A stretch of 22,030 nucleotides of DNA from a virus, in IMG/VR virus record IMGVR_UViG_3300027608_000176, positions 1 through 22,030 of that record; one strand, written 5' to 3'. Under the pieces are notes generated by a model that saw only the letters and a program-made list of their open reading frames with translations, had not been told where the DNA came from and did no database searches. Positions 14,082 to 21,529 of this stretch are shown one piece after another. How positions within the stretch are numbered: position 1 is the first letter of the stretch; the number at the start of each line of letters is the position of its first letter. A program made the translations under genes and the position numbers.

Positions 14082-16346
14082 TTAGCTGTAAACTTTTGGG
14101 TCACCAGCTGCCATTGACATAAAGTCCAATTGGCTTTCGGCATCCTCGCCTGCAACTTCTGCTTGTATTTGTCTTGCCCGAACATCTGCTAGGTTGGCAT
14201 CAGCCAGTTTCTTCTTGTCATCTGCTGATGGTTCTTTGTTCTTGGCAGCTTCTTGTGCTTGTGAGATCATTTGCGCAACTTCTTCGTCGCTAGGCAAGTA
14301 GGTGTCGCAATCTTTCACACCCAGTTGATACAAGGTATCCGCAAAAGGCTTCTTGACTTTCTTGAATATGTCTGGTGTTAGTGTGCCTGAACCAACCATG
14401 CCTTGCACTGTGTTGTATAATTCTGTTTGCACCTTTTGGATGATCTGTGTACGGGCCAGAGCATTCTCTTCTGACATCATGCCCAGTGCCAATTCAATGT
14501 GCACCTGCTTGCGATCACAAAAGTTCATGTCATCCCAGGCCAGATAGTCTAGGTAAACAGGCTGTTTGTCAGGGTGTGCGCTGGCTGCCAGCTTCTTGAC
14601 ACCATAGTCATCACCATACTGGATCAGAGTGCGCCACACCAACCACAAGGCTTCTCTCAAGCCTTCCGCACAGTTGCGCACTGTGTTGTCTTGAATGATC
14701 TGATTGGGTGTGAGTGCCATCTGTAGCTTGATGCCCGAGTTGCCAGGTGCCATAACTTCAGGGTTGAACACATCACTGGGTGTGGTCATGCCAATCATGC
14801 TCATGGTGTCTTGCTGAATACGGTTCATGGCCACTTCTAGGAACTGCAAGTTGCCTGACGGTGGTGGAATCTGATACACGTCTGTGGCAGGATTGAACTT
14901 TGAGTCCAGAATAAAAATGGCAGCTTCTCCATCCTGTAGCATTTCAAAGTCCAGTCTGTCAGGCTTCACGCCCAATCTTGGCGTTGCTGTCAAGAGGCCC
15001 AACTGTATTTCAGCTCTTGCGGCTGATGTTGCGTATTCCTGCATGGGAATCACTGACTCTGCAATGCTCATGCCGTAGAAGTTGCCGGGCAAGGGTTTGG
15101 GGCACATGTTGGCCACAGGGATAAACTCTACTTCACGTGCTGATATGATGTATGAGCCTGAATAGATTAGTTCTACCAGTTCCAATTCGCCATCGCCATC
15201 TATGTCGTAGCGGTTCCATACTGTGACAATTGATATCTGTCTTGAGTCTGGGTCAGCACTTGATGCTGAACTCACAGGGATACCCATAACAGGCACAGAG
15301 TCACGTGCGTGGATGGCCAGGTTGTTCAAGACAGATCCTGCTTGGTATGCACCGTTCATGTTGTATTCAGCGTGTGTTCTAAATTCTTCCAGATTGATAC
15401 TGGGATATAATTCCAAGGCCTCTTGTATGCTCATGGGGTCATAATAACCACAGAAAGGTTGTTCACGCATTTCAGCCACAGTGGGATCACAGATCCAGTA
15501 GTGCTGTGCAATAGGGTGAAACTTGATGTTGATGTTGTAGCCTGTGAGTTTGTACTTGGCAGTGTATATGGTGTTGCGATTGATGGCGTCTGTCAAGACT
15601 GATTGTTCAGCTTCCAGCACAGCAGCAGGCTGATCCATGGGCTCGTCTGTGTCTTCAGGGTCCAGGGGCAAGTTTTTGACCATGAGATCCAGTTGTGCTT
15701 CGTCAATTGCTGATCTTGCTTCGCCTAGATTCTGTTGTATCTCTGCCAGGGCTGACTGTAGATCCACACTGGTTCTGCGTCGGCTCTGACGCATAGCAGT
15801 GAGTCCAGAGTCAGCTGCTTGTTGTTCAAAAGCCAGCAACTGATCTGCTGTGCCTTCTGTGGTGACATAGCGCACAATCTGTTCACGAATGGGTTTGATC
15901 ATCATCATGCCGTTTTTGTGCATGGCAGCATCCATTACCCAGCGTTCCATGATAAAGTGCGGGTCATTCATTTGGTTCACAACCTTGCTCACCATGTCTG
16001 TGGCTTGTCTAGCAGCTACTTCATCTTCTTCAGAATCAGCCACAAACTCAAAGTTGATCTCGCCGTGTGGCACAAGCCCTTTGGTGATCACAGCAGTGGC
16101 ATAATCCACAGCAGGTTTCACAGTGGGGTGGATATAATCTATGCCGTTTACAGGCGCTGTGCTGTCCGTCACAGCCAGAACCAAGTAGTGGTAATCACTA
16201 GCACGGTTCACAGCGTTCTTGGTTCCTAGATAGCGTAGATAACTTGCCATCTTCACGTCCATTTGATTCTTCATGCGAACAAAGATAGCGTTTTGCTTTC
16301 GGTTCTGATTGATCTTTTCAATGGGTATATTTTTTATGTCCAACAT
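14082..16346 (-). CDS. Portal protein (P22/SU10-like), 754 aa
   Basis: ATG at 16346 follows GAGGA about eight bases upstream. The gene is directly downstream of the terminase gene and has the length of large podoviral portals, which form the 12-fold ring for DNA entry and tail attachment. Landmarks: the N-terminal MASYLRYLGTKNAVNRASDY (about 33-52), the HPTVKPAVDYATAVITKGL segment (about 74-92), a DIDGDGELELVEL stretch in the middle, AESVIPMQEYATSAARAEIQ in the helical core, and a long Ala/Glu/Lys-rich C-terminal helix (EVAQMISQAQEAAKNKEPS onward) that could form the barrel or crown. I have not seen a protease or other fused domain. The identification rests on context, length and overall pattern. 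Confidence 0.85.
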   Translation of the reverse strand: MLDIKNIPIEKINQNRKQNAIFVRMKNQMDVKMASYLRYLGTKNAVNRASDYHYLVLAVTDSTAPVNGIDYIHPTVKPAVDYATAVITKGLVPHGEINFEFVADSEEDEVAARQATDMVSKVVNQMNDPHFIMERWVMDAAMHKNGMMMIKPIREQIVRYVTTEGTADQLLAFEQQAADSGLTAMRQSRRRTSVDLQSALAEIQQNLGEARSAIDEAQLDLMVKNLPLDPEDTDEPMDQPAAVLEAEQSVLTDAINRNTIYTAKYKLTGYNINIKFHPIAQHYWICDPTVAEMREQPFCGYYDPMSIQEALELYPSINLEEFRTHAEYNMNGAYQAGSVLNNLAIHARDSVPVMGIPVSSASSADPDSRQISIVTVWNRYDIDGDGELELVELIYSGSYIISAREVEFIPVANMCPKPLPGNFYGMSIAESVIPMQEYATSAARAEIQLGLLTATPRLGVKPDRLDFEMLQDGEAAIFILDSKFNPATDVYQIPPPSGNLQFLEVAMNRIQQDTMSMIGMTTPSDVFNPEVMAPGNSGIKLQMALTPNQIIQDNTVRNCAEGLREALWLVWRTLIQYGDDYGVKKLAASAHPDKQPVYLDYLAWDDMNFCDRKQVHIELALGMMSEENALARTQIIQKVQTELYNTVQGMVGSGTLTPDIFKKVKKPFADTLYQLGVKDCDTYLPSDEEVAQMISQAQEAAKNKEPSADDKKKLADANLADVRARQIQAEVAGEDAESQLDFMSMAAGDPKVYS

Positions 16347-16367
16347 CGGGGTTTCCTCGGGATACAG

Positions 16368-16374
16368 TATTTAG
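16368..16374 (-). promoter_or_regulatory. Late-promoter-like ACTAAATAC before the portal gene
   Basis: In the 59-base gap after the terminase stop. Predicted +1 near 16362 gives a 16-nt leader carrying GAGGA, just enough for a ribosome site ahead of the portal ATG. Confidence 0.6.
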
Positions 16375-16405
16375 TGGCATCATAAAAAGCCAGGCTAATG
16401 CTGCA

Positions 16406-18013
16406 TTATTCTGGTGAGTATGATCGTTTCCAGGCAGGCCGGGTGGAGTCGTCTCTACGTACATAACGATCACGCTGTGCTGCCATGCGCTGTTGTGGTG
16501 TTCGGTTGTCCCAGGGTTCAGCAAGACCGTTTAGACAGCCCAGTATGGCATAACGAGCACTGTCAATGCAGTCATCAGGATCACTGAAGCGGCCTTGTTG
16601 ATCCACATAGTAGTTTTGTGCTTCACGCAGGAAATCCACACAGTTCTCGTTGATCATTAGACTACCAACTTCCAGCATTTGTCGCATTTGGTTGATGCCG
16701 TAGCTTTTGTGATTGGTCACTCTGCCTTCCGAGTCAGGTGGATTCATAATGGCCTTGGCATGCACATTGAGTTCATAAGATTCAAACAGTTCTCTTATGC
16801 TGGATGCACTCATGGTGTATCTGCCAGCAGTACTTGCGTCAGCAGGTAGCACAATAGGAGTGCCAAACACTTCAGGACGAAGTAAGTGATTGATATACTG
16901 TGTGGGCACAGCTTCTTCAATGCCTTGAACCAAGATCTGTTTGTGTAGGTATGCTGTTCGTTCATAAGGATCCCAATACATGAGACTGATCACAGTCTTG
17001 TCGTTGACCAAGCCCAAGTCAAGTGCAATAATTCTATGTATGTTGGGCAGGCTTCTAAAGTCAATTTCACTAGGCTTGTAGGTGGGCCAATCGCGGATCT
17101 GGAACACAGCACCTTTACCTTGAATGGGCTTGCCCTGCATACGTGCTTCACGCTCATGTGGCAGGTAGTCGCGTTCCAGTTGGCGTCGTGTTTCCATCAG
17201 CAAAAATGGTTCGCCCCAGGGATCATATTCAGGCACATCATCCCAGGCCACTCTAACATAATCGTAGCCCTCTTCTTTGTTCCAGAACTTTGACACCAGG
17301 CCGTTAAGACCCTTGAGTGGTGTAAAGCTGCACAGCACCATGCCTTGTGTGGTGGCAGTACGTGTTACTATTTCAGAGAAAAAGTCATCTGGAGGCTGCT
17401 CATCAAACACCGCAAGGTTAAGTTTGAATCCTTGCAGCTGACGCACCTCTTGTGTGTAGTTGGCAAACAACAAATAGCTCTTGCCACCTGTTGCATGTTT
17501 AATCTCTACACCAATACAGTTGGCACCATCACCTCGCATGGTGTCAATTATGATGGCGTCTCGGGGTATGGCTCCTGTGCCTAGTTGATCACGCAGTTTG
17601 ACATCTGGTGTGCCCAGCAGCTCTTGTTGTAGCACCAGCGCAACTTGACTCCATCCTTCGCCAGCCACCATTACAGTAATGGGCTTGTCAAAACGGTGTC
17701 CTGTCCACCAGTCGGGATATGCTCCTGTAAGGTGATAGGCAGTTTCATAACATGTTGATACTGTCTTACCAATCCTGTTGGCAGCCAAGATGCCTCTACG
17801 ATCTGTAGTGGTGTTGAAGAATGCTCGCTGATGTTCAAATGGTCTAAAGTATTTCAAACCATTGTAGCGCATGTCATCAGCTACAGCAATGGTCAAGTCC
17901 TGTAGCTTTTGTTGTGCATCTGTTGTGAGTGTGTGCCAGGCTTCAGAGGGGATGCTGTGCTGATCCATGACCCAGCGCAGGGCTCTACGCATGAGCACAA
18001 TGGGATCAAGCAT
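16406..18013 (-). CDS. terL: Terminase large subunit, 535 aa
   Basis: The DNA-packaging motor, with ATPase and nuclease domains. Walker A is AANRIGKT (about 77-84); Walker B is LNLAVFDEQ (about 198-206) with D204 and E205; the coupling motif is CSFTPLKG (about 228-235). The nuclease domain shows the three acidic sites: IIALDLG (D332), LPADAS (D392) and SDPDDCIDSARYAI (D478-D484). All expected active-site positions are present and the length is normal. ATG at 18013 overlaps the upstream stop as TAATG. In other phages this subunit works with a small subunit and docks on the portal, whose gene follows directly here. Confidence 0.95.
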   Translation of the reverse strand: MLDPIVLMRRALRWVMDQHSIPSEAWHTLTTDAQQKLQDLTIAVADDMRYNGLKYFRPFEHQRAFFNTTTDRRGILAANRIGKTVSTCYETAYHLTGAYPDWWTGHRFDKPITVMVAGEGWSQVALVLQQELLGTPDVKLRDQLGTGAIPRDAIIIDTMRGDGANCIGVEIKHATGGKSYLLFANYTQEVRQLQGFKLNLAVFDEQPPDDFFSEIVTRTATTQGMVLCSFTPLKGLNGLVSKFWNKEEGYDYVRVAWDDVPEYDPWGEPFLLMETRRQLERDYLPHEREARMQGKPIQGKGAVFQIRDWPTYKPSEIDFRSLPNIHRIIALDLGLVNDKTVISLMYWDPYERTAYLHKQILVQGIEEAVPTQYINHLLRPEVFGTPIVLPADASTAGRYTMSASSIRELFESYELNVHAKAIMNPPDSEGRVTNHKSYGINQMRQMLEVGSLMINENCVDFLREAQNYYVDQQGRFSDPDDCIDSARYAILGCLNGLAEPWDNRTPQQRMAAQRDRYVRRDDSTRPAWKRSYSPE

Positions 18014-18333
18014 TATTCAACCGCAGGCAAGCGCCAGTCTTGACGCACTTGGTTAAGGCTTTTGAGAGCCAGACTCAAGTTCAGGATGTCTTCTGTTGTG
18101 GCCAACCAGGTGGTGGTGTCAGTGAGCACTGTGTCAGCATCTTTGGTCAAGCATGCCTGCAAGCGTTCACTCACCAATCTCATGTGATGTTCTATCTGAT
18201 TGGGAAAGCGTTGGGTAAACGCTTCACGGTTCACAGCATTGACCTTTTGCAGGATCTTGGTATCATCCACACGCCGTGCTTCTACGGCTGCATGTATCTG
18301 ACCATCTCTTATGGCAGGATGTGTGTCGGCCAT
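18013..18333 (-). CDS. 106-aa protein upstream of terminase, function unknown
   Basis: I choose ATG at 18333 (MADTHPAIRDGQIHAAVEAR) because it overlaps the previous stop as TAATG. A GTG at 18411 extends the frame but lies inside the upstream gene. The protein looks all-helical: VEARRVDDTKILQKVNAVNR, then IEHHMRLVSERLQACL, then ILNLSLALKSLNQVRQDW. Its place immediately before the large terminase, with coupled translation, makes it a candidate small terminase subunit or packaging helper, but no DNA-binding motif can be pointed to. The GRPK protein at 21530-21907 is the rival candidate. Confidence 0.75.
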   Translation of the reverse strand: MADTHPAIRDGQIHAAVEARRVDDTKILQKVNAVNREAFTQRFPNQIEHHMRLVSERLQACLTKDADTVLTDTTTWLATTEDILNLSLALKSLNQVRQDWRLPAVE

Positions 18334-19124
18334 TATGCGTCCAGTTCCCAAGGATTGATAGCTGCCTTGTGATTGAGTGATATAAAGTCTCTGTCCACGT
18401 ACTTGACCCACTGATTTGTGGTGTTGTATCGGAATGTCTGCATCATGGCCTTGAGTCTGCGACCAATGGGTGTAAAGCTGCCATCAGGACGCTGCACAAT
18501 CTGTTCACCTGTTCTGGGGTCTACCCAGCGAATGATCTCGGGACGAATCTTGCCCCACTTGTCAATCTTTTCGCCATGTGCTCTGGGTTCAATAGGACCA
18601 ATCACTTCATAGGTGATCATACCATTCTTATACTTCTTGAATGTGCAGTGCATCTTGCGACCTTGAGAGTGATACTCCGCATCCGAGTGTGGCACAAATG
18701 CAGTGAAGAATTCATTCTGTAGATCTTCACGGCCAGGAATGGCAGGGTCTCTGGGTGGCAGGGTCTTGAGTGGATCTTCAGGCACCATATCTGTTTTGTC
18801 TAGATAAGGATTGTCTCGGCCAATGAACTTCTCTTCAACATTGATGCCGTTGAGTGTGTCCATGGCCACTTGATACTTCAGCTTGTTGGCACGACCTTTT
18901 AGGTTCAGCACAATGCCTGTTTCATCATACACAAAACGTTCAAGGTCTCGAGCTGTGGGAAAGTCTGTCATGAGACCTTCTAGATCAAAGTCTCGTTCAG
19001 GTGCAGACGGTGCTGCTGGCTTTTTTAGTTTAGGGGGTTTTGCATCAGGCTCAACTGGGGCTGCAGGTTCTACAGCGTCATCCCAGATGTTTTCTGCGGG
19101 TGCGGGGGTTGGTCGTTTGTTCAT
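18333..19124 (-). CDS. 263-aa protein, Pro/Ala-rich N-terminus, function unknown
   Basis: ATG at 19124 has AAGGA about seven bases upstream. The first 45 residues are a Pro/Ala/Lys linker (APAENIWDDAVEPAAPVEPD). The rest is a folded-looking domain with FPTARDLERFVYDETGIVLN, a charged middle (KFIGRDNPYLDKTDMVPEDP), AFVPHSDAEYHSQGRKMHCT and a C-terminus rich in aromatic and basic residues (WVKYVDRDFISLNHKAA). One Cys, no membrane segment. I do not recognise it. It lies in a coupled run with the 106-aa gene and terminase, so a packaging or head-related role is possible. Confidence 0.8.
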   Translation of the reverse strand: MNKRPTPAPAENIWDDAVEPAAPVEPDAKPPKLKKPAAPSAPERDFDLEGLMTDFPTARDLERFVYDETGIVLNLKGRANKLKYQVAMDTLNGINVEEKFIGRDNPYLDKTDMVPEDPLKTLPPRDPAIPGREDLQNEFFTAFVPHSDAEYHSQGRKMHCTFKKYKNGMITYEVIGPIEPRAHGEKIDKWGKIRPEIIRWVDPRTGEQIVQRPDGSFTPIGRRLKAMMQTFRYNTTNQWVKYVDRDFISLNHKAAINPWELDA

Positions 19125-19153
19125 GTCTTTTCCTTGTCAAAACAAATCTTGAA

Positions 19154-19178
19154 CTAGAACACACCCTGTGTGCTCTAG
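19154..19178 (-). terminator. Hairpin between the 108-aa and 263-aa genes
   Basis: On the minus strand CTAGAGCACA, a five-base loop (CAGGG), then TGTGTTCTAG: a 10-bp stem with one G-U pair. It lies just after the 108-aa stop. The following TTCAAGATTTGTTTT is not a clean U-run, so termination would be partial; an mRNA-processing role is equally possible. Confidence 0.5.
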
Positions 19179-19188
19179 TGGGGGTTGA

Positions 19189-19515
19189 TCAGTAGCCTGA
19201 ACTAGCGCCTAGTGCACCTCGACGGGCAGCACCTGATTTCTGTTGCTTGGCAGCGTTGCCTTTTGTGGGGCCACGACCAACATTCACAGTGGCCTTGACG
19301 GGCTCCACTGCTGGATCTCTAACACCACGCATGAGTTCACCGCGACGGGCCACAGCGTCTGTGACCATGTCAGCCAGTGCTGATTTCTCTGATCCTGTCT
19401 TGCTTTTCTCGCTCATGGCGTCTGCACGTTTGGATCCTGTGTTGTGGTTGCCTGTTGTGGGACCACGTGACTGGTTGATCTCTTTGGCCTGCATATTTTT
19501 AGTTGATAATCTCAT
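19189..19515 (-). CDS. Small basic protein with two RGPTxGN motifs, 108 aa
   Basis: ATG at 19515 has AAGGA about eight bases upstream and lies 10 nt after the preceding stop. The sequence is polar, Lys/Arg/Ser/Gly-rich and probably disordered. It contains RGPTTGN near residue 17 and RGPTKGN near residue 81, separated by a helix-like segment (SEKSALADMVTDAVARRGEL). A third RGPTVGN occurs in the 156-aa protein at 20656-21126. I do not know the motif's role; shared short peptides in separate phage proteins often mark a common binding partner or processing site. Confidence 0.75.
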   Translation of the reverse strand: MRLSTKNMQAKEINQSRGPTTGNHNTGSKRADAMSEKSKTGSEKSALADMVTDAVARRGELMRGVRDPAVEPVKATVNVGRGPTKGNAAKQQKSGAARRGALGASSGY

Positions 19516-19525
19516 TGGTGTTTCC

Positions 19526-20296
19526 TTATGCTACAGTGTAGCCTGATACTTGACTCACAGTGGCAGCGGCTGCTTGAATCTGTGCTGGCAGTCTAAATGG
19601 TGCACCATCCAGTGTGCTCACTCTTAAAGCCACATTCACAGCATTGGCTGTGGGGTTTAGAAAGGTAGTGCTTAATGGTATGCCTGCGGGTGCAGTTGGT
19701 CCAACAGCGGCATTGGTGTCCGTGTTGACCCAACCGTATGTGGCCGGCACACTTGTGACTTCAACATAGCCATTCAACTGATAAGCAATGTTGGCAACGT
19801 TGGCCAGGCCAAACACACCTGTTGTGACATTGGCAGTGATGGCAGTGCCCACATTGGCAGTGATGGCACTGAACACCACCTGTTGTGGTGATGTCACTGT
19901 GTCAAATTGCACAGCGCCTGTCACAGGAGGAAACACAGTGCCTGACGCCACAAAGCTCATGCCTGTTGTGCTTCCAGCCACAGTGATTACATTGGCTCCT
20001 GTAGGGGTAGTACTCAACACAAAGTTGCTGGACTGATTGGTTCCCACAATGTAGTAGGTGGTGGGATCAGTGTAGCCAGTGATTGAGCCTGTGCCACCTT
20101 GAGTGCCAGATACTGTCACAGTGTCACCCACACGGTATGAACGGAAACTGTTGGTAGTGAATCCACCGGCTGTGTTGGCTATCACAACGTTGCCTGGATT
20201 GATGCCTGGTGTGGTGGGTGTTGTGGTAATGGTGTAGAGATTCTGACTGCCTGTGTTGACCACAGTTTCTAGTGCGGCGGTTATTTGAGTTGGCAT
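19526..20296 (-). CDS. Beta-rich virion-like protein, 256 aa
   Basis: ATG at 20296 overlaps the previous stop as TAATG, with GGAG about eight bases upstream. The composition is Thr/Val/Ala/Gly-rich with no Cys. Residues about 45-117 (RVGDTVTVSGTQGGTGSITG ... VLSTTPTGANVITVAG) are another copy-like version of the beta module found in tail proteins of this window. The C-terminal half has strands such as AYQLNGYVEVTSVPATYGWV and ends in a helical AAAATVSQ stretch. It pairs with the 116-aa gene before it; both could be head-surface (decoration) or spike proteins. The function is inferred only from composition and context. Confidence 0.8.
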   Translation of the reverse strand: MPTQITAALETVVNTGSQNLYTITTTPTTPGINPGNVVIANTAGGFTTNSFRSYRVGDTVTVSGTQGGTGSITGYTDPTTYYIVGTNQSSNFVLSTTPTGANVITVAGSTTGMSFVASGTVFPPVTGAVQFDTVTSPQQVVFSAITANVGTAITANVTTGVFGLANVANIAYQLNGYVEVTSVPATYGWVNTDTNAAVGPTAPAGIPLSTTFLNPTANAVNVALRVSTLDGAPFRLPAQIQAAAATVSQVSGYTVA

Positions 20297-20646
20297 TATA
20301 GCACTCCTGGAGTAATAAACACATTGCCTGTGGCTGAATCACCTGCCACTGACACATAAAGGTTGCCTTGAACATAAGGCACTTGTGGTAGTCGAATCAT
20401 TGCTGTGCTGGAGGGACCAATCACAACGCCGATACCATTGGCACCAGATGTGGGTATGGTGGCATTGGTGTCTAGTGCGTCAAAGCTGGTGCTGACCACA
20501 ACCACATTGGCTGTGTCCACATTCACACAGTAAAGCACATTGGGCAAGCCTGCAGATCCAGGAGTGATAGTAATGCTGGTGTCTGTTGAATCATCTGTGT
20601 ATGGGGCAATGATACTACGACCAATGGGGGAAAAAGGCACGCTCAT
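20296..20646 (-). CDS. Beta-rich small virion-like protein, 116 aa
   Basis: ATG at 20646 has AAGGA about six bases upstream. The whole sequence looks like a compact beta barrel: TSITITPGSAGLPNVLYCVN, then NVVVVSTSFDAL, then GIGVVIGPSSTAMIRLPQV, ending in YVSVAGDSATGNVFITPGVL. Alternating hydrophobic residues, short turns and the small size suit a head-decoration or capsomer-cementing protein, but I recognise no specific family. It is translationally coupled to the 256-aa gene that follows. Confidence 0.78.
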   Translation of the reverse strand: MSVPFSPIGRSIIAPYTDDSTDTSITITPGSAGLPNVLYCVNVDTANVVVVSTSFDALDTNATIPTSGANGIGVVIGPSSTAMIRLPQVPYVQGNLYVSVAGDSATGNVFITPGVL

Positions 20647-20655
20647 GGTCAGTCC

Positions 20656-21126
20656 TTAATATTGGCTCTTGGGGCCGTAGTTGATGCCACCAGTTGAAGC
20701 CGGAGCCACAGGACGAGTGCCTTTGGTCACAGCACCATAACCTGGACCACCTGTTTGTTTGGCACGGATTGAATCAGGATTGCTAGGCTTCTTCACTGCC
20801 ATCATGGAGGCTGGACGAACCTGACTGCCACGGTTGATTGAATCACGCACACTACCTTGAGCTGGCAGCTTTGGTGTGCCACTCACTGGAGGACACACAT
20901 AAGGGTCTCGAGTTACTGAAGCGGAGGCTCCTGGACGACTGGCATCTTCACAACCCTGATTGCCCACAGTGGGTCCACGGCCTTTGTTGACCAAGCGGCC
21001 ATCGTTCATGTAGCCTGTGAATCGATTCACGTGCAAGCCACCACGCACCTTGCCTGTAGATTCCATGCCTGCGCCATCAAAGCCCAGTCCGGTATCCATT
21101 TGTGTTTTTGAGTTGGGTCTCATCAT
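20656..21126 (-). CDS. Polar, probably disordered 156-aa protein with RGPTVGN motif
   Basis: ATG at 21126 (a second ATG follows at 21123) overlaps the previous stop as ATGA, with AAGGA about eight bases upstream. The sequence is rich in Gly, Ser, Pro, Arg and Lys with little hydrophobic core. It contains KGRGPTVGN near residue 48-56, shared with the 108-aa protein, plus two Cys (GNQGCEDAS and DPYVCPPVSG) and ends in STGGINYGPKSQY. I do not recognise it. A flexible virion protein or nucleic-acid-binding head protein is possible. Confidence 0.72.
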   Translation of the reverse strand: MMRPNSKTQMDTGLGFDGAGMESTGKVRGGLHVNRFTGYMNDGRLVNKGRGPTVGNQGCEDASRPGASASVTRDPYVCPPVSGTPKLPAQGSVRDSINRGSQVRPASMMAVKKPSNPDSIRAKQTGGPGYGAVTKGTRPVAPASTGGINYGPKSQY

Positions 21127-21299
21127 TTTGTTTTTCCTTTTGATTTGGGTTTCTTTGCTGTCATTGCGCTCTTGCGAAAAGCCTCTGCTGTGGGCGCACC
21201 CTTGGCGCCTGTTCGACGCATACGCTCTCCAGACCCTGACTCAATGCGATCACGCTTGGCCTGGATGTTGGCATACAATCCTGCTGGTTTCTTTTTCAT
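21123..21299 (-). CDS. Lys-rich small phage protein, 58 aa
   Basis: I choose ATG at 21299 (MKKKPAGLYANIQAKRDRIE), 1 nt after the previous stop, with GGAA about nine bases upstream. A GTG at 21440 opens a longer frame but would overlap most of the upstream gene. The pattern NIQAKRDRIESGSGERMRRT followed by GAPTAEAFRKSA is one I have seen in many small phage proteins of unknown role. About one third of residues are Lys or Arg, suggesting contact with nucleic acid or the capsid interior. Its stop overlaps the next ATG. Confidence 0.7.
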   Translation of the reverse strand: MKKKPAGLYANIQAKRDRIESGSGERMRRTGAKGAPTAEAFRKSAMTAKKPKSKGKTK

Positions 21300-21300
21300 A

Positions 21301-21525
21301 TCAACACTTCCATCTTGCTCTAGCGGCCCGACCGCGCTCGCCAGTCCAACCTTTTGATCTAGCACAGAAACTGTCATGGCGTGCGCCTGTTGGCGTAGGT
21401 GCCTTAAGATTCGAGCCTGTCTCACGATTATACTTCTCACGACCCTTGGCTGTCAAACCTGCGCCTTTTGATACGGGCAGTTTCTCACCACGCTTGACTG
21501 ATAGTTTGACATTCTTCTTTGGCAT
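21301..21525 (-). CDS. Small FCARS...WKC protein (probable DUF6321), 74 aa
   Basis: I choose ATG at 21525 (MPKKNVKLSVKRGEKLPVSK); a TTG at 21549 extends the frame into the upstream stop. The motifs KGAGLTAKGREKYNRETGSN, then LKAPTPTG, then SFCARSKGW and the terminal RWKC match a small protein common in phages of aquatic bacteria that I recall as DUF6321; the label is unchecked. Two Cys at fixed positions could bind metal or form a disulfide. No Shine-Dalgarno sequence precedes the ATG. Instead ACTAAATA stands five bases before it. Confidence 0.75.
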   Translation of the reverse strand: MPKKNVKLSVKRGEKLPVSKGAGLTAKGREKYNRETGSNLKAPTPTGARHDSFCARSKGWTGERGRAARARWKC

Positions 21526-21529
21526 AGTG

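Noticed and set aside
16383-16407. Possible terminator between terminase and portal
   Set aside because: There is an 11-base palindrome and an AGCCTGGCTTTTT string, but neither can form a stem with a workable loop beside the U-run.
18334-18411. GTG start extending the 106-aa gene
   Set aside because: It would overlap the upstream gene by 78 bases, while the ATG at 18333 gives the usual TAATG junction.
21300-21440. GTG start extending the Lys-rich 58-aa gene to 105 aa
   Set aside because: The extension overlaps the FCARS gene almost fully, and the recognisable small-protein pattern starts at MKKK.
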